Source: Promethearchaeota archaeon
Lineage (GTDB): Archaea; Asgardarchaeota; Lokiarchaeia; Sigynarchaeales; SOKP01
NCBI GenBank assembly: GCA_030668025.1
Contig: DAOUUT010000163.1
Coordinates: forward strand, 1-8,193
Direction: 5' to 3'
DNA length: 8,193 nucleotides
This document shows positions 1 through 7,493 of the stretch, piece by piece. Positions within the stretch are counted from its first letter, which is position 1, and the number at the start of each line of letters is the position of its first letter. A program made the position numbers and the translations under genes. The notes under the pieces are model-generated. The model was not told where the DNA came from. It saw only the letters and a program-made list of their open reading frames with translations, and ran no database searches.

Positions 1-691
1 AAATATCAATTTCACTATAGAACCGAACCAAAAAGTCGCTCTAGTTGGTCCTACAGGGTGTGGCAAAACAACGATTGCAAAATTACTCCTCCTCCTTTAT
101 GAACCCCAACAAGGAACCATTTTGTTAGATGGAAAAAACATTCAAGATTATCCACTTGCAGAATTAAGAAAAAAAATTGGTTACATTGAGCAGGACATAT
201 ATCTGTTTTCGCAAACTATATTTGAAAATATCGCTTTTGGGAACCAAAATGCTAACCATGATGAAATAATTAACATAGCAAAACTTGCTCAAGTTGATGA
301 TTTTGTCCAAAATTTCTCAGATGGATACAATACTATTGTAGGTGAGAGAGGTACGAGGCTTTCAGGTGGAGAAAAACAGCGGGTGGCTATTGCTCGAGCC
401 TTTTTAACAAATCCTGCCATGCTCATACTTGACGATTCTGTTTCTGCGATTGATAGTGAAACTGAAGAGAAGATTGGGCGCGCGATGGAAAATATCATAA
501 AGAACAGAACTACTCTAATAATAACTCATAGGCTTCATACCATCCGCACATCTGATAAAATTTTAGTTCTCAAGCACGGAAAAATTGTAGCAGAAGGAAA
601 TCATTCAGAATTAATTCAATCATCTGAAGATTATAGGCGAATTTTTGGGAAACGAGTGTCATTATCTGATTTTAAAACAAATAACACTTAA
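1..691 (+). CDS. ABC exporter half-transporter, degenerate-site subunit (3' part only)
   Basis: This is the C-terminal nucleotide-binding domain of an ABC exporter half-transporter. The reading frame is already open at base 2, so the membrane domain lies outside the window. About 229 residues remain. Walker A is GPTGCGKT (47-70), the Q-loop Gln is at 191-193, the signature is LSGGE (359-373), Walker B is LILDD (422-436) and the H-loop His is at 527-529. The residue after the Walker B Asp is Asp (434-436) instead of the catalytic Glu. This is known from the degenerate-site half of heterodimeric exporters such as TM287/288 and MdlAB. The signature is intact, so it should complete the active site of the partner encoded 11 bases downstream. 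The pair would use ATP to export a lipid, drug or peptide across the cell membrane; the substrate cannot be told. The TTG at 122 is internal, because motifs upstream of it are in frame. The family is certain and the MdlA-like role likely. Confidence 0.95.
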   Translation, partial: NINFTIEPNQKVALVGPTGCGKTTIAKLLLLLYEPQQGTILLDGKNIQDYPLAELRKKIGYIEQDIYLFSQTIFENIAFGNQNANHDEIINIAKLAQVDDFVQNFSDGYNTIVGERGTRLSGGEKQRVAIARAFLTNPAMLILDDSVSAIDSETEEKIGRAMENIIKNRTTLIITHRLHTIRTSDKILVLKHGKIVAEGNHSELIQSSEDYRRIFGKRVSLSDFKTNNT

Positions 692-696
692 GAGGT
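691..696 (+). promoter_or_regulatory. Ribosome binding site of the second ABC half-transporter
   Basis: AGAGGT lies six bases before the ATG at 703 and overlaps the last base of the preceding gene's TAA stop. It matches the core of the archaeal and bacterial Shine-Dalgarno sequence. It supports the ATG at 703 as the start and translation of the two halves from one message. Confidence 0.7.
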
Positions 697-702
697 ATCA
701 TT

Positions 703-2523
703 ATGGGACTTTATGCAGGAATGATGGATGAGGGACAAAAAAGAGAATATTCCGACCGTGAATTACTGGCTAGGTATATTAGGGGTGTTGTTCCTTTTAG
801 GAAAAGTATTGTCCTAATCTCGTTGTTTATTTTCATTACTACGATAGCTGAAACTGTAAATCCTCTTTTAATTGGAATTGCAATAAATGAGCTTTCTAAT
901 ATTAACAGTAATCCTCTGATTGTATTGGCAGCGGGAGGGCTTTATTTTATTCTTTCCATTCTACTCTGGATAATGTTTTTTTTAAGGCGTAAAGAAATAG
1001 GAAAGTTTGTTCCCTTTTTTTTGGAAAAGCTACGAATGAAGATTTTTGATAAATTACAAGAACAAGACATGAGCTTTTTCGACAAAAATCTGAGCGGTAA
1101 ACTAAATACCCGAGTTTCTAACGACGCTTTAGATTTTGGGGATACAACGCTCCTATTAGCGGATACTTTCGGTAACCTTCTTATAAGTTTAATGACCTTT
1201 GGCGTGCTTTTATGGCTAAATCTAACATTAGCTCTCGTAACTTTGATAGCCATTCCTTTCATCTTTTTATTAGTTTTATCTCTTAGAAGGATAGTTAAAA
1301 TTGTTAGTAGAGCTTATAGAAAAGCAATTGGTAGCGTAAATGCTGCAATGGTTGAATCAATTGAAGGTATACATGTAAGTAAAAGTTATGGGCAGGAATC
1401 TACTGTTTCTAAGCAATTTAAAGAAACTAACAGACAGTATTTTAAAGCAGGTTTTAGGACAACGGCCGTAACTCATATGTGGAGGCCTCTACTGGAAATA
1501 ATTGCTTCTATTACGCTCTTTGTTGTTATATTTTTTGGAGGTCAATTTGTATTTCAAGGTATAACTAATCCCGGAACAATTTTTATGTTTATTCTCTATC
1601 TTCAGAAGTTTTTCCGCCCTATAATGGTCCTTTCCGTATTTTTTCCCCAACTTAGCTCAGGAATGGCTGCTTATGAGCGAATATTAGACATTCTCGATTC
1701 TGAGCCAAATGTAAAACAAAATCCAAACGCAATTGATATCGATACTGTGGAAGGAGAAATTATTTTCAAGGACATCGACTTCTGCTATAGAGAAAGTGAA
1801 TGGGTATTTAATGGATTAAATCTGCACATAAAAAAAGGAGAAAAATTAGCTATTGTGGGCCACACAGGGGCTGGGAAAACTTCATTAGTATCACTTTTAG
1901 CTCGATATTATGAGTTTCAAGGAGGATCTATTGAAATTGATGGAATTAACATTAGAGACATGTCTTTAAACTCTTATAGAAGAAATCTAGGCAATGTACA
2001 GCAAGAAGTTTTTTTGTTTTCAGGTACTATAGAAGAAAATATTCGATATGGCAGACAAGAAGCGTCGGAAGAAGATCTCCGGAAAGTAATTAATACTGTG
2101 CACCTCGAAGAATTAATCGAATACTTACCAGAAGGGCTGCAAACACGGATCGGTGAGAGAGGAAAAGGGCTATCGGCAGGTCAACAGCAACTAGTAAGTT
2201 TTGCTCGAGCAATATTGACTGATCCTCGGATTCTTATACTTGACGAAGCCACATCGAGCGTTGATGCGTATACTGAAGCAATTATTCAAGAGGCTTTAGA
2301 GGGACTGCTATCTAATCGAACCTCTATAATAATTGCTCATAGACTCTCAACTATAGTGAATGCCGATCGGATAATCGTGATGGAAAAAGGGCAAATTGTT
2401 GAAGAGGGGACTCATCGTTCTTTACTAGCCCAAAAAGGAAAATACGCCAATTTGTATAAACAATATTTTGAGCATCAAAGTCTAGACTGGGAACCACATC
2501 GTGAGTCTCTTAAAATTGAATGA
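703..2523 (+). CDS. ABC exporter half-transporter, catalytic-site subunit (MdlB/TM288-like)
   Basis: This is a complete 606-residue half-transporter with a membrane domain fused to an ATPase domain. About six hydrophobic segments fall near residues 35-60, 71-94, 148-170, 172-194, 264-286 and 291-314. The ATPase has Walker A GHTGAGKT (386-393), Q-loop Gln433/434, signature LSAGQ (490-494), Walker B LILDE with Glu515, D-loop SSVD (518-521) and His546. The catalytic Glu is present, but the signature has Ala for the first Gly. That weakened signature would face the Asp-bearing Walker B of the upstream subunit, giving one degenerate and one working ATP site as in TM287/288. The N-terminal SDRELL stretch (17-22) sits just before the first membrane segment. 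The length is normal for the family. It starts 11 bases after the upstream gene and has a good ribosome binding site, so the two are one operon. The direction is export; the substrate is unknown. Confidence 0.95.
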   Translation: MGLYAGMMDEGQKREYSDRELLARYIRGVVPFRKSIVLISLFIFITTIAETVNPLLIGIAINELSNINSNPLIVLAAGGLYFILSILLWIMFFLRRKEIGKFVPFFLEKLRMKIFDKLQEQDMSFFDKNLSGKLNTRVSNDALDFGDTTLLLADTFGNLLISLMTFGVLLWLNLTLALVTLIAIPFIFLLVLSLRRIVKIVSRAYRKAIGSVNAAMVESIEGIHVSKSYGQESTVSKQFKETNRQYFKAGFRTTAVTHMWRPLLEIIASITLFVVIFFGGQFVFQGITNPGTIFMFILYLQKFFRPIMVLSVFFPQLSSGMAAYERILDILDSEPNVKQNPNAIDIDTVEGEIIFKDIDFCYRESEWVFNGLNLHIKKGEKLAIVGHTGAGKTSLVSLLARYYEFQGGSIEIDGINIRDMSLNSYRRNLGNVQQEVFLFSGTIEENIRYGRQEASEEDLRKVINTVHLEELIEYLPEGLQTRIGERGKGLSAGQQQLVSFARAILTDPRILILDEATSSVDAYTEAIIQEALEGLLSNRTSIIIAHRLSTIVNADRIIVMEKGQIVEEGTHRSLLAQKGKYANLYKQYFEHQSLDWEPHRESLKIE

Positions 2524-2543
2524 TTAAAATTTAATTGAGTATT

Positions 2544-4583
2544 TTATAGAGAAATCTGTGTAGTGAGTAAATCTTCATTTTTTGAAGAAGATCCAATGTA
2601 AATCGTATATTCGATACTCTCGACTTCCCATACTTTATTATCAGGATTATACCATGCTAAATCTTTTTTCCTCACATCAATTGATACAGTTTTTGTTTCG
2701 TTCGGATTTAAAGCGACTTTCTTAAATCCACGTAACAGTTTTATTGGACGATCAACGCTAGAATTCTCAAAGCCTACATATAATTGTATAACTTCTTCCC
2801 CAGCAATAGCTCCAATATTCGAAACATCTACACTAACAATAATTTTCTCTTCAACTGATTCTACTCGGACATTTTCATACTTATATTCAGTATAACTCAA
2901 CCCAAACCCAAAAGGGAATGCAGGTTCAATATTTTCCTTTTCCATCAAAGTATATCCGTGATAGTAACCATATTCAATCTCATCAATATCTATCTTGAAA
3001 TAAGGTAAATGGGCTGGATCTTTAGGAATTGTAAATGGTAATTTTCCACTTGGATTAACTTTACCGAAAAGAATATTTGCTAATGCGTTCCCTCCTTCCA
3101 TCCCGGAATACCAAGCCATTAGGATTGAAGGGACTTTTTCTTTCCACTTTTCCATGAGGATCGCGCTTCCTCCAACCAGTACAACGATACATTTTTTATT
3201 CACTTTTGCTACAGCCTCGATTAGTTTAATATCATCCTCTTTTAATCCGAGGTCAGGCCGATCTCCTAATCCTTTTGAAATGCGAGGAATATACTCTCCC
3301 TCGTCTTTAGAGGTGTATCCAACAACTAATACAACAGAATCTACGCTTTGGGCAATTTGTTGAGCAACATCAATATCATGACCGTCGTTATGAATTATTT
3401 TTATTTTATTCCCAACGCTGTTTTTTATCCCTTGCAAGGGAGTAATAATATTTTTCTGGCGAACATGGCTACTTCCATGATCGCCGGTATTTTTCTTATC
3501 AGCTAAAGGTCCTAATAATGCTAACGTATCAATTTCATCAGTATTGAATGGTAAAAGTTTGTTTTGATTTTTGAGTAGAACCATGCTCTTTTCAGCGACT
3601 TCGCGAGCTATGAGAACATGATCTTCGCAACCGATTAAGTTTGAGTCATAATTTTGAGTATCTTCTTTTGTGGTGAATTTTAATACTGTTCGTAATATTC
3701 TTCTTATAGAATCATCCACGAGTTTGGGAGGAACTTTTCCTAACTTTAATGCTTTTTCTAATTTTTTTCCGTAATATTTAGCACGAGGCATTTCAACATC
3801 TAAACCTCCCAAGATCCCTTTAGTAGTATCTCTAAGACCATTCATCCAATCTGAATGGACAAAACCATTAAATCCCCATTCGCCCTTTAAAACATCTCTT
3901 AGTAAGTATGAGTTATGTCCACAATATTCACCGCGTACTTTGTTATAAGCTGACATAACAGTTGCACACCCATCTTCAATACAACGCTTAAAATGAGGTA
4001 AATAAACCTCTCTCAATGTCCTCTCACTTATCTGGACATTGACTTTAAATCGTGAATATTCTATACTATTAACGGCATAATGTTTAGCAGTAGCCATTAC
4101 ATTGTGTTTTTGGACCCCCCGAATTACAGCAGCTCCAAATTCGCCCATGTGAAATGGATCTTCTCCGAATGTTTCTTGAGCTCTTCCCCAGGCTGGATGG
4201 CGTAAAAGATTTATGCAAACACCTCCAAAAAGATTAGCTCCTTGAGCACGGGCTTCCTTCCCAATAACTTCGCCTAATTTTTCTTCAAGCACTATGTCCC
4301 ATGATGCACCTCGAGCCATCGATACTGGAAAACAAGTAGATCCTGGCATACTAACTCCCTTTGGTCCATCAGTAAATAGAAATGGAGGAATATTTAACCG
4401 TTTAACGCCTCCACCAGGATATGCACGCACCCCAAACTTAAGATCTTTTAATAAAAGCAAAAAGAAATTGTTTCCTGACATAGTTGCAACTTTTTCTTTT
4501 AGCGTCATTATGTCTAATGCTTCATTAACAACAACATCAATTTCTTCTTCCGTCATACCTTTTCTAATATCTAACTTATCCAA
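2544..4583 (-). CDS. Glycoside hydrolase family 3 (beta-glucosidase-like), cytoplasmic
   Basis: This retaining GH3 enzyme (679 residues) probably removes terminal beta-linked sugars from glucosides or related glycosides. Domain order is a TIM-barrel-like domain (about 20-305), an alpha/beta sandwich (about 330-520) and a fibronectin-III-like C-terminal domain (about 570-665). Visible motifs are TDGPKG (71-76), GRAQETFGEDP (133-143), KHYAVN (167-172), and SDW with Asp245 as the expected nucleophile. DEGEY (427-431), followed by GDRPDL, supplies the likely acid/base Glu428. There is no signal peptide or membrane segment, so it should act in the cytoplasm on imported or internal substrates. It starts at TTG (4581-4583): an in-frame TGA lies 18 bases upstream with no ATG between, and GGGGAG sits five bases before the TTG. 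The next Met is residue 10. It converges with the ABC operon across 20 bases, so it is not co-transcribed with it. The family is certain; the exact substrate is not. Confidence 0.95.
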   Translation of the reverse strand: MDKLDIRKGMTEEEIDVVVNEALDIMTLKEKVATMSGNNFFLLLLKDLKFGVRAYPGGGVKRLNIPPFLFTDGPKGVSMPGSTCFPVSMARGASWDIVLEEKLGEVIGKEARAQGANLFGGVCINLLRHPAWGRAQETFGEDPFHMGEFGAAVIRGVQKHNVMATAKHYAVNSIEYSRFKVNVQISERTLREVYLPHFKRCIEDGCATVMSAYNKVRGEYCGHNSYLLRDVLKGEWGFNGFVHSDWMNGLRDTTKGILGGLDVEMPRAKYYGKKLEKALKLGKVPPKLVDDSIRRILRTVLKFTTKEDTQNYDSNLIGCEDHVLIAREVAEKSMVLLKNQNKLLPFNTDEIDTLALLGPLADKKNTGDHGSSHVRQKNIITPLQGIKNSVGNKIKIIHNDGHDIDVAQQIAQSVDSVVLVVGYTSKDEGEYIPRISKGLGDRPDLGLKEDDIKLIEAVAKVNKKCIVVLVGGSAILMEKWKEKVPSILMAWYSGMEGGNALANILFGKVNPSGKLPFTIPKDPAHLPYFKIDIDEIEYGYYHGYTLMEKENIEPAFPFGFGLSYTEYKYENVRVESVEEKIIVSVDVSNIGAIAGEEVIQLYVGFENSSVDRPIKLLRGFKKVALNPNETKTVSIDVRKKDLAWYNPDNKVWEVESIEYTIYIGSSSKNEDLLTTQISL

Positions 4584-4588
4584 AGTTT

Positions 4589-4594
4589 CTCCCC
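4589..4594 (-). promoter_or_regulatory. Ribosome binding site deciding the TTG start of the GH3 gene
   Basis: Read on the minus strand this is GGGGAG, five bases before the TTG at 4583. It is the main reason for preferring that unusual start over the ATG nine codons in. Confidence 0.65.
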
Positions 4595-4617
4595 TAATAT
4601 TTCAAATGGTTATAACT

Positions 4618-4627
4618 TTTATATTTA
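4618..4627 (-). promoter_or_regulatory. Candidate archaeal TATA box of the GH3 gene
   Basis: The minus strand reads TAAATATAAA here. Its centre is about 39 bases before the TTG start. With the usual archaeal spacing of about 25 bases, transcription would begin near 4596-4598, just ahead of the Shine-Dalgarno motif. This implies that the GH3 gene has its own promoter in the 70-base gap after the helical-repeat gene. The site is an inference from sequence match and spacing. Confidence 0.45.
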
Positions 4628-4653
4628 ATATAAAGAATTATTATTTTATTAAC

Positions 4654-6108
4654 TCAATAGTAGAATTTCCATTCATTTCTGTCCAAACTATCTATCAGGT
4701 TTAGAACAACTTTTGCTAGATCAGTATCTTTCTTCATAAGGGCTTTCAATTCCAATAAAAGGCTTTCTTCTGAGAACTTAAGAATAGAAAAAATTGCAAG
4801 TTTTTTCAGATTTTTATCCTTTAAACTCTGGAGATTTTCTAAGCAAATATTTACAAGTTCTTCGACTTGTAAATCTATAATTACTTTGAGGATCATCTCC
4901 TTCTTTTTCAAAAGAGCATTTTTTTCTTCTGAGTTTTTTGCTGTAGTAAGTTTTAGAATTTTTATGAATTCATTTTTAACATCTTGCCATTGTTCAAGCT
5001 TTTCTGGGTTATCAATAAGGGACTCCCGAATAAATTCCAATGACCACTTATCCCCCTCATTTAGTAAATTCACGATCAATTCTTGGTTGATGAGATTCGA
5101 TTCCTGCATGACATTAATGAGACTCCCATCGACAATCTGAAAATTTCTTACATTATTAATGATTATCTTTTCCCAATTCTCAATTTTATCCTTTAGTACC
5201 AAAATTGCCTTTAAAATTTCTGATATAAAATTAGGATTTTTGCTTTCCTCCAATTTTTTCAAGATAATTGATACCAACTTGTCGTTATTATAATATCTCT
5301 TCGCAATAAGATATAACGAACTATATGGATATCTTAAAGAATCCACAAATTCGAGAGTTTCTTCCTCAAGAGATAATCCTAATATAGCGTTAACTTTAAA
5401 TATGTTTTCTTGAAGAGATTTTACATTTTTTAAGAATTCTTGGTCCGTAATCTTGTCTTCATTTATTTGAGTTAGGTAAGATTTAAAGAGACTTTTAATT
5501 TCATTTAAATTGGTAACATCTCCTTCTTCAGAAAGATTTTCGAAAGATTTAACCATTTGATTTTTGAGATGAAAATCCTTTATGCTTGTGTTTTTAGCAA
5601 GTCTTAAAATTAACGAGTCTACATTTGGGTCAGCATTTTTAGAAACCACATTTTCAATCAGATCAGAAACCACACTGTCTGTCACTTTATCAAAAGATAA
5701 ACAATACTCAAAAGCAGGCTTGAAGTTAAACTTTTTGTCTAATTCGCAAATTCTTCTAACATGGTGTTCGCGTAGGGAGGTTCGAAGTTCAATTGAATCA
5801 CCGTAATAACTAATTTCTCTACTATCATTTAAAACTTCTAATATGATCTCTTGGATTCTTTCTATTCTCTCCTCTTCATAAACAGAAGTTTCCTCCAAAA
5901 TGTGATGCAAACCTAGAAAACTCCACGCTCTCAATATGACTTCATTAGTATCAAAAAGCTCAAATAAAAGATTGAAATCTTTTCTATTAACTAGAGGCTT
6001 GAATATGCTTTTATAGGTCGAAGTTAAATTTGCTTTTGGACTTAGTGTTACTGGTGTATATCCCTTTCTCAACTTATCAAAGATTTTTTGATTGAATGAA
6101 CTACTCAT
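4654..6108 (-). CDS. Hypothetical helical-repeat (HEAT/ARM-like) protein
   Basis: I do not recognise a named family. The 484 residues are rich in Leu, Ile, Lys, Glu and Asn, with no signal peptide, membrane segment, metal-binding cluster or nucleotide-binding motif. Almost the whole chain reads as amphipathic helices of 12-20 residues with short turns, as expected of an alpha-solenoid. The most HEAT-like parts are residues 38-93 (two helices with a bend after FDTNE, then a third helix) and 406-478 near the C-terminus. Such proteins normally act as scaffolds or binding surfaces for other proteins, so a cytoplasmic binding role is the best guess. The start is ATG at 6106-6108. No Shine-Dalgarno motif precedes it. 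It lies 70 bases upstream of the GH3 gene on the same strand, and is divergent from the M28 peptidase gene. The gene is real, given a long open frame with coherent protein-like composition, but its function is unknown. Confidence 0.85.
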   Translation of the reverse strand: MSSSFNQKIFDKLRKGYTPVTLSPKANLTSTYKSIFKPLVNRKDFNLLFELFDTNEVILRAWSFLGLHHILEETSVYEEERIERIQEIILEVLNDSREISYYGDSIELRTSLREHHVRRICELDKKFNFKPAFEYCLSFDKVTDSVVSDLIENVVSKNADPNVDSLILRLAKNTSIKDFHLKNQMVKSFENLSEEGDVTNLNEIKSLFKSYLTQINEDKITDQEFLKNVKSLQENIFKVNAILGLSLEEETLEFVDSLRYPYSSLYLIAKRYYNNDKLVSIILKKLEESKNPNFISEILKAILVLKDKIENWEKIIINNVRNFQIVDGSLINVMQESNLINQELIVNLLNEGDKWSLEFIRESLIDNPEKLEQWQDVKNEFIKILKLTTAKNSEEKNALLKKKEMILKVIIDLQVEELVNICLENLQSLKDKNLKKLAIFSILKFSEESLLLELKALMKKDTDLAKVVLNLIDSLDRNEWKFYY

Positions 6109-6141
6109 CTTTAGTATTCACATTTATTTTTCAATTTTTCA

Positions 6142-6149
6142 ATAAAATT
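6142..6149 (-). promoter_or_regulatory. Possible TATA element of the helical-repeat gene
   Basis: The minus strand reads AATTTTAT here, centred about 37 bases before the ATG at 6108. That spacing would give a leader of roughly ten bases. The match to the archaeal consensus is poor, and the surrounding 127-base divergent region is A+T-rich throughout, so this is a weak call. Confidence 0.25.
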
Positions 6150-6211
6150 CCTTCTCAAAGAAAATAGCGAATTTTTATTATACATTGTGATTTTTGACTA
6201 ACTACATTTGT

Positions 6212-6219
6212 TTTAAATA
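6212..6219 (+). promoter_or_regulatory. Candidate archaeal TATA box of the M28 peptidase gene
   Basis: TTTAAATA is an exact match to the archaeal TATA consensus TTTAWATR. Usual spacing puts the transcript start near 6240-6243. This argues strongly against translation from the TTG at 6194, which lies upstream of the box. It would fit a short-leader or leaderless message that starts translation at the ATG at 6236 or the in-frame ATG at 6254. Confidence 0.5.
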
Positions 6220-6235
6220 TAAAGTATTGATAAAA

Positions 6236-7486
6236 ATGATTGATAATAATTACATGTATAAATTTATAGAAGATATTTGTAACGAAGTAGGACCCCGAGA
6301 ATCAGGGACAGAACAAGAAATCTTAGCCGGTAATAGAGTAGAATCAGAATTGAAAAAGTTTTGCGACGAAACACATCAAGAAAAATATAGTAGTAGCCCT
6401 CATGCCTTTCTTGGAGGCATTAAATATGGTGCAATACTGGTCTTTATTGCTGGAGTTTTTTATTGGTTATCCTTGTTAATAGATATTAATATAATTTCGT
6501 TAAATGCATCCATGAATATGAGCTTCTTATTAATTGCAATAATTCTTATCGTGATTACGATTAGCTATTTCATTCTAGAAGTTATGAAATACCACGAAAT
6601 CTTTGATTTTCTCTTTCCTAAACGGGAATCACAAAATGTCATTGGGACAATCAATCCAAAAAACGAAGTGAAAAATACAATAATCTTTTCTGCGCATCAC
6701 GATTCTGCATTTGAATTTAACACTTTCTACTATTTGAAGCGGTTCGGCCAAATTATAATAAATGTTGGATATTTAGCCGTTGGAATAATGTTCATTGCGA
6801 TAATTTTAAAATTAGTATTTTTCCTTTTATCAATTGAGCAACCAATTCTCTTTTTAGTTTTTGGCATTATCTTTATATTTTTCGTTCCAATTATACTAGT
6901 TTACGTTTTTTTCCACAGCTCAAAGCCTGTCCTCGGTGCGTTCGATAATTTGTCTGGAGTCGCTATAGTGTTAGGGATTGGAAAATATTTATCTGAAAAC
7001 AAGGATGACAGCGAAAAATTTCCTAAACATACAAAGGTTCAATTAATCTCGTTTGCTGGAGAAGAATCAGGCTTAAGAGGTGCAAAACGATATGTAAAAA
7101 ACCATTATGACGAATTACTATCAAATGGAACGACTGTTGTGAACATGGATAGCATTGCTAAAAAAGATATCATCGTAATACATGATAGAGAACCAGGAAT
7201 AGGCGCTAAACACAATTCAGATGTATTTGAACCTCTTTTAGAAATCGCCAAAAAGGTGAATTTAAAAGTAAAATTAATGCCATTGCCTTTCGGTGCAACT
7301 GACGCAGCAGCATTTAGTAAGAAAGATATTCCCGCTACTACCATTGGGGGTTTAAATTTAAAAGAAGAATTACCGCCCTACTATCATACAAGAAAGGATA
7401 CGCCAGCAGTAATAGAAAAAGAAGCTTTAGGACAAACTGTACAAATTTGCCTTGATTACTTAAAACTAATAGATAATCGAAGATAA
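6236..7486 (+). CDS. Membrane-embedded M28-family zinc peptidase
   Basis: This is a 416-residue M28 metallopeptidase, probably an aminopeptidase with two zinc ions. The expected ligands and catalytic residues are present in order: His154 and Asp156 (SAHHDS), Asp237 (GAFDNLSG), Glu276 as general base and Glu277 (GEESGL), Asp305 (NMDS) and His384 (YYHTRKDT). Four hydrophobic segments interrupt the domain as two hairpins: about 61-83 and 94-116 before the first zinc ligand, and about 171-199 and 202-227 between the first and second ligands. The short hairpin turns lack Lys/Arg, while the flanks carry KYHE, FPKRE and LKRFG. The positive-inside rule therefore puts the catalytic domain in the cytoplasm, and no signal peptide is seen. 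I chose the ATG at 6236 because a TATA box lies behind it; the ATG at 6254 (410 residues) is equally compatible. It is divergent from the helical-repeat gene and convergent with the Roadblock gene. The family is certain; the substrate is unknown. Confidence 0.92.
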   Translation: MIDNNYMYKFIEDICNEVGPRESGTEQEILAGNRVESELKKFCDETHQEKYSSSPHAFLGGIKYGAILVFIAGVFYWLSLLIDINIISLNASMNMSFLLIAIILIVITISYFILEVMKYHEIFDFLFPKRESQNVIGTINPKNEVKNTIIFSAHHDSAFEFNTFYYLKRFGQIIINVGYLAVGIMFIAIILKLVFFLLSIEQPILFLVFGIIFIFFVPIILVYVFFHSSKPVLGAFDNLSGVAIVLGIGKYLSENKDDSEKFPKHTKVQLISFAGEESGLRGAKRYVKNHYDELLSNGTTVVNMDSIAKKDIIVIHDREPGIGAKHNSDVFEPLLEIAKKVNLKVKLMPLPFGATDAAAFSKKDIPATTIGGLNLKEELPPYYHTRKDTPAVIEKEALGQTVQICLDYLKLIDNRR

Positions 7487-7493
7487 ATGTTAA

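Noticed and set aside
122..124. TTG codon that could be read as the start of the first ABC gene
   Set aside because: The frame is open upstream to the window edge and contains the Walker A motif, so the true start is outside the window.
942..1262. 106-codon open frame on the minus strand inside the second ABC subunit
   Set aside because: It lies antisense to membrane segments of a clear ABC exporter; its Lys/Ser/Arg-rich product is typical of a shadow frame.
2524..2543. Possible terminator in the 20-base gap between the ABC operon and the GH3 gene
   Set aside because: The gap is A+T-rich with only a six-base AAATTT palindrome; no stem or clear T-tract is seen.
2572..2588. Small hairpin TCTTCA/TGAAGA with a five-T loop, about 50 bases after the ABC operon
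   Set aside because: The six-bp stem lies inside the GH3 coding end (Ser-Ser-Ser-Lys-Asn-Glu-Asp codons) and is not followed by a T-run on the plus strand, so it is not convincing as a terminator.
4294..4704. 136-codon open frame on the plus strand opposite the GH3 start
   Set aside because: It is antisense to the well-supported GH3 N-terminal region and the promoter gap, its product has no coherent domain, and its composition is that of a reverse-frame shadow.
2544..6108. The helical-repeat and GH3 genes as a functional operon
   Set aside because: They share a strand, but the 70-base gap holds a good TATA element and a separate ribosome binding site, and the predicted functions have no obvious link.
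6194..6235. N-terminal extension of the M28 peptidase from a TTG codon
   Set aside because: The stretch contains the exact TATA consensus of the gene, lacks a ribosome binding site, and adds residues not expected before the start of the domain.
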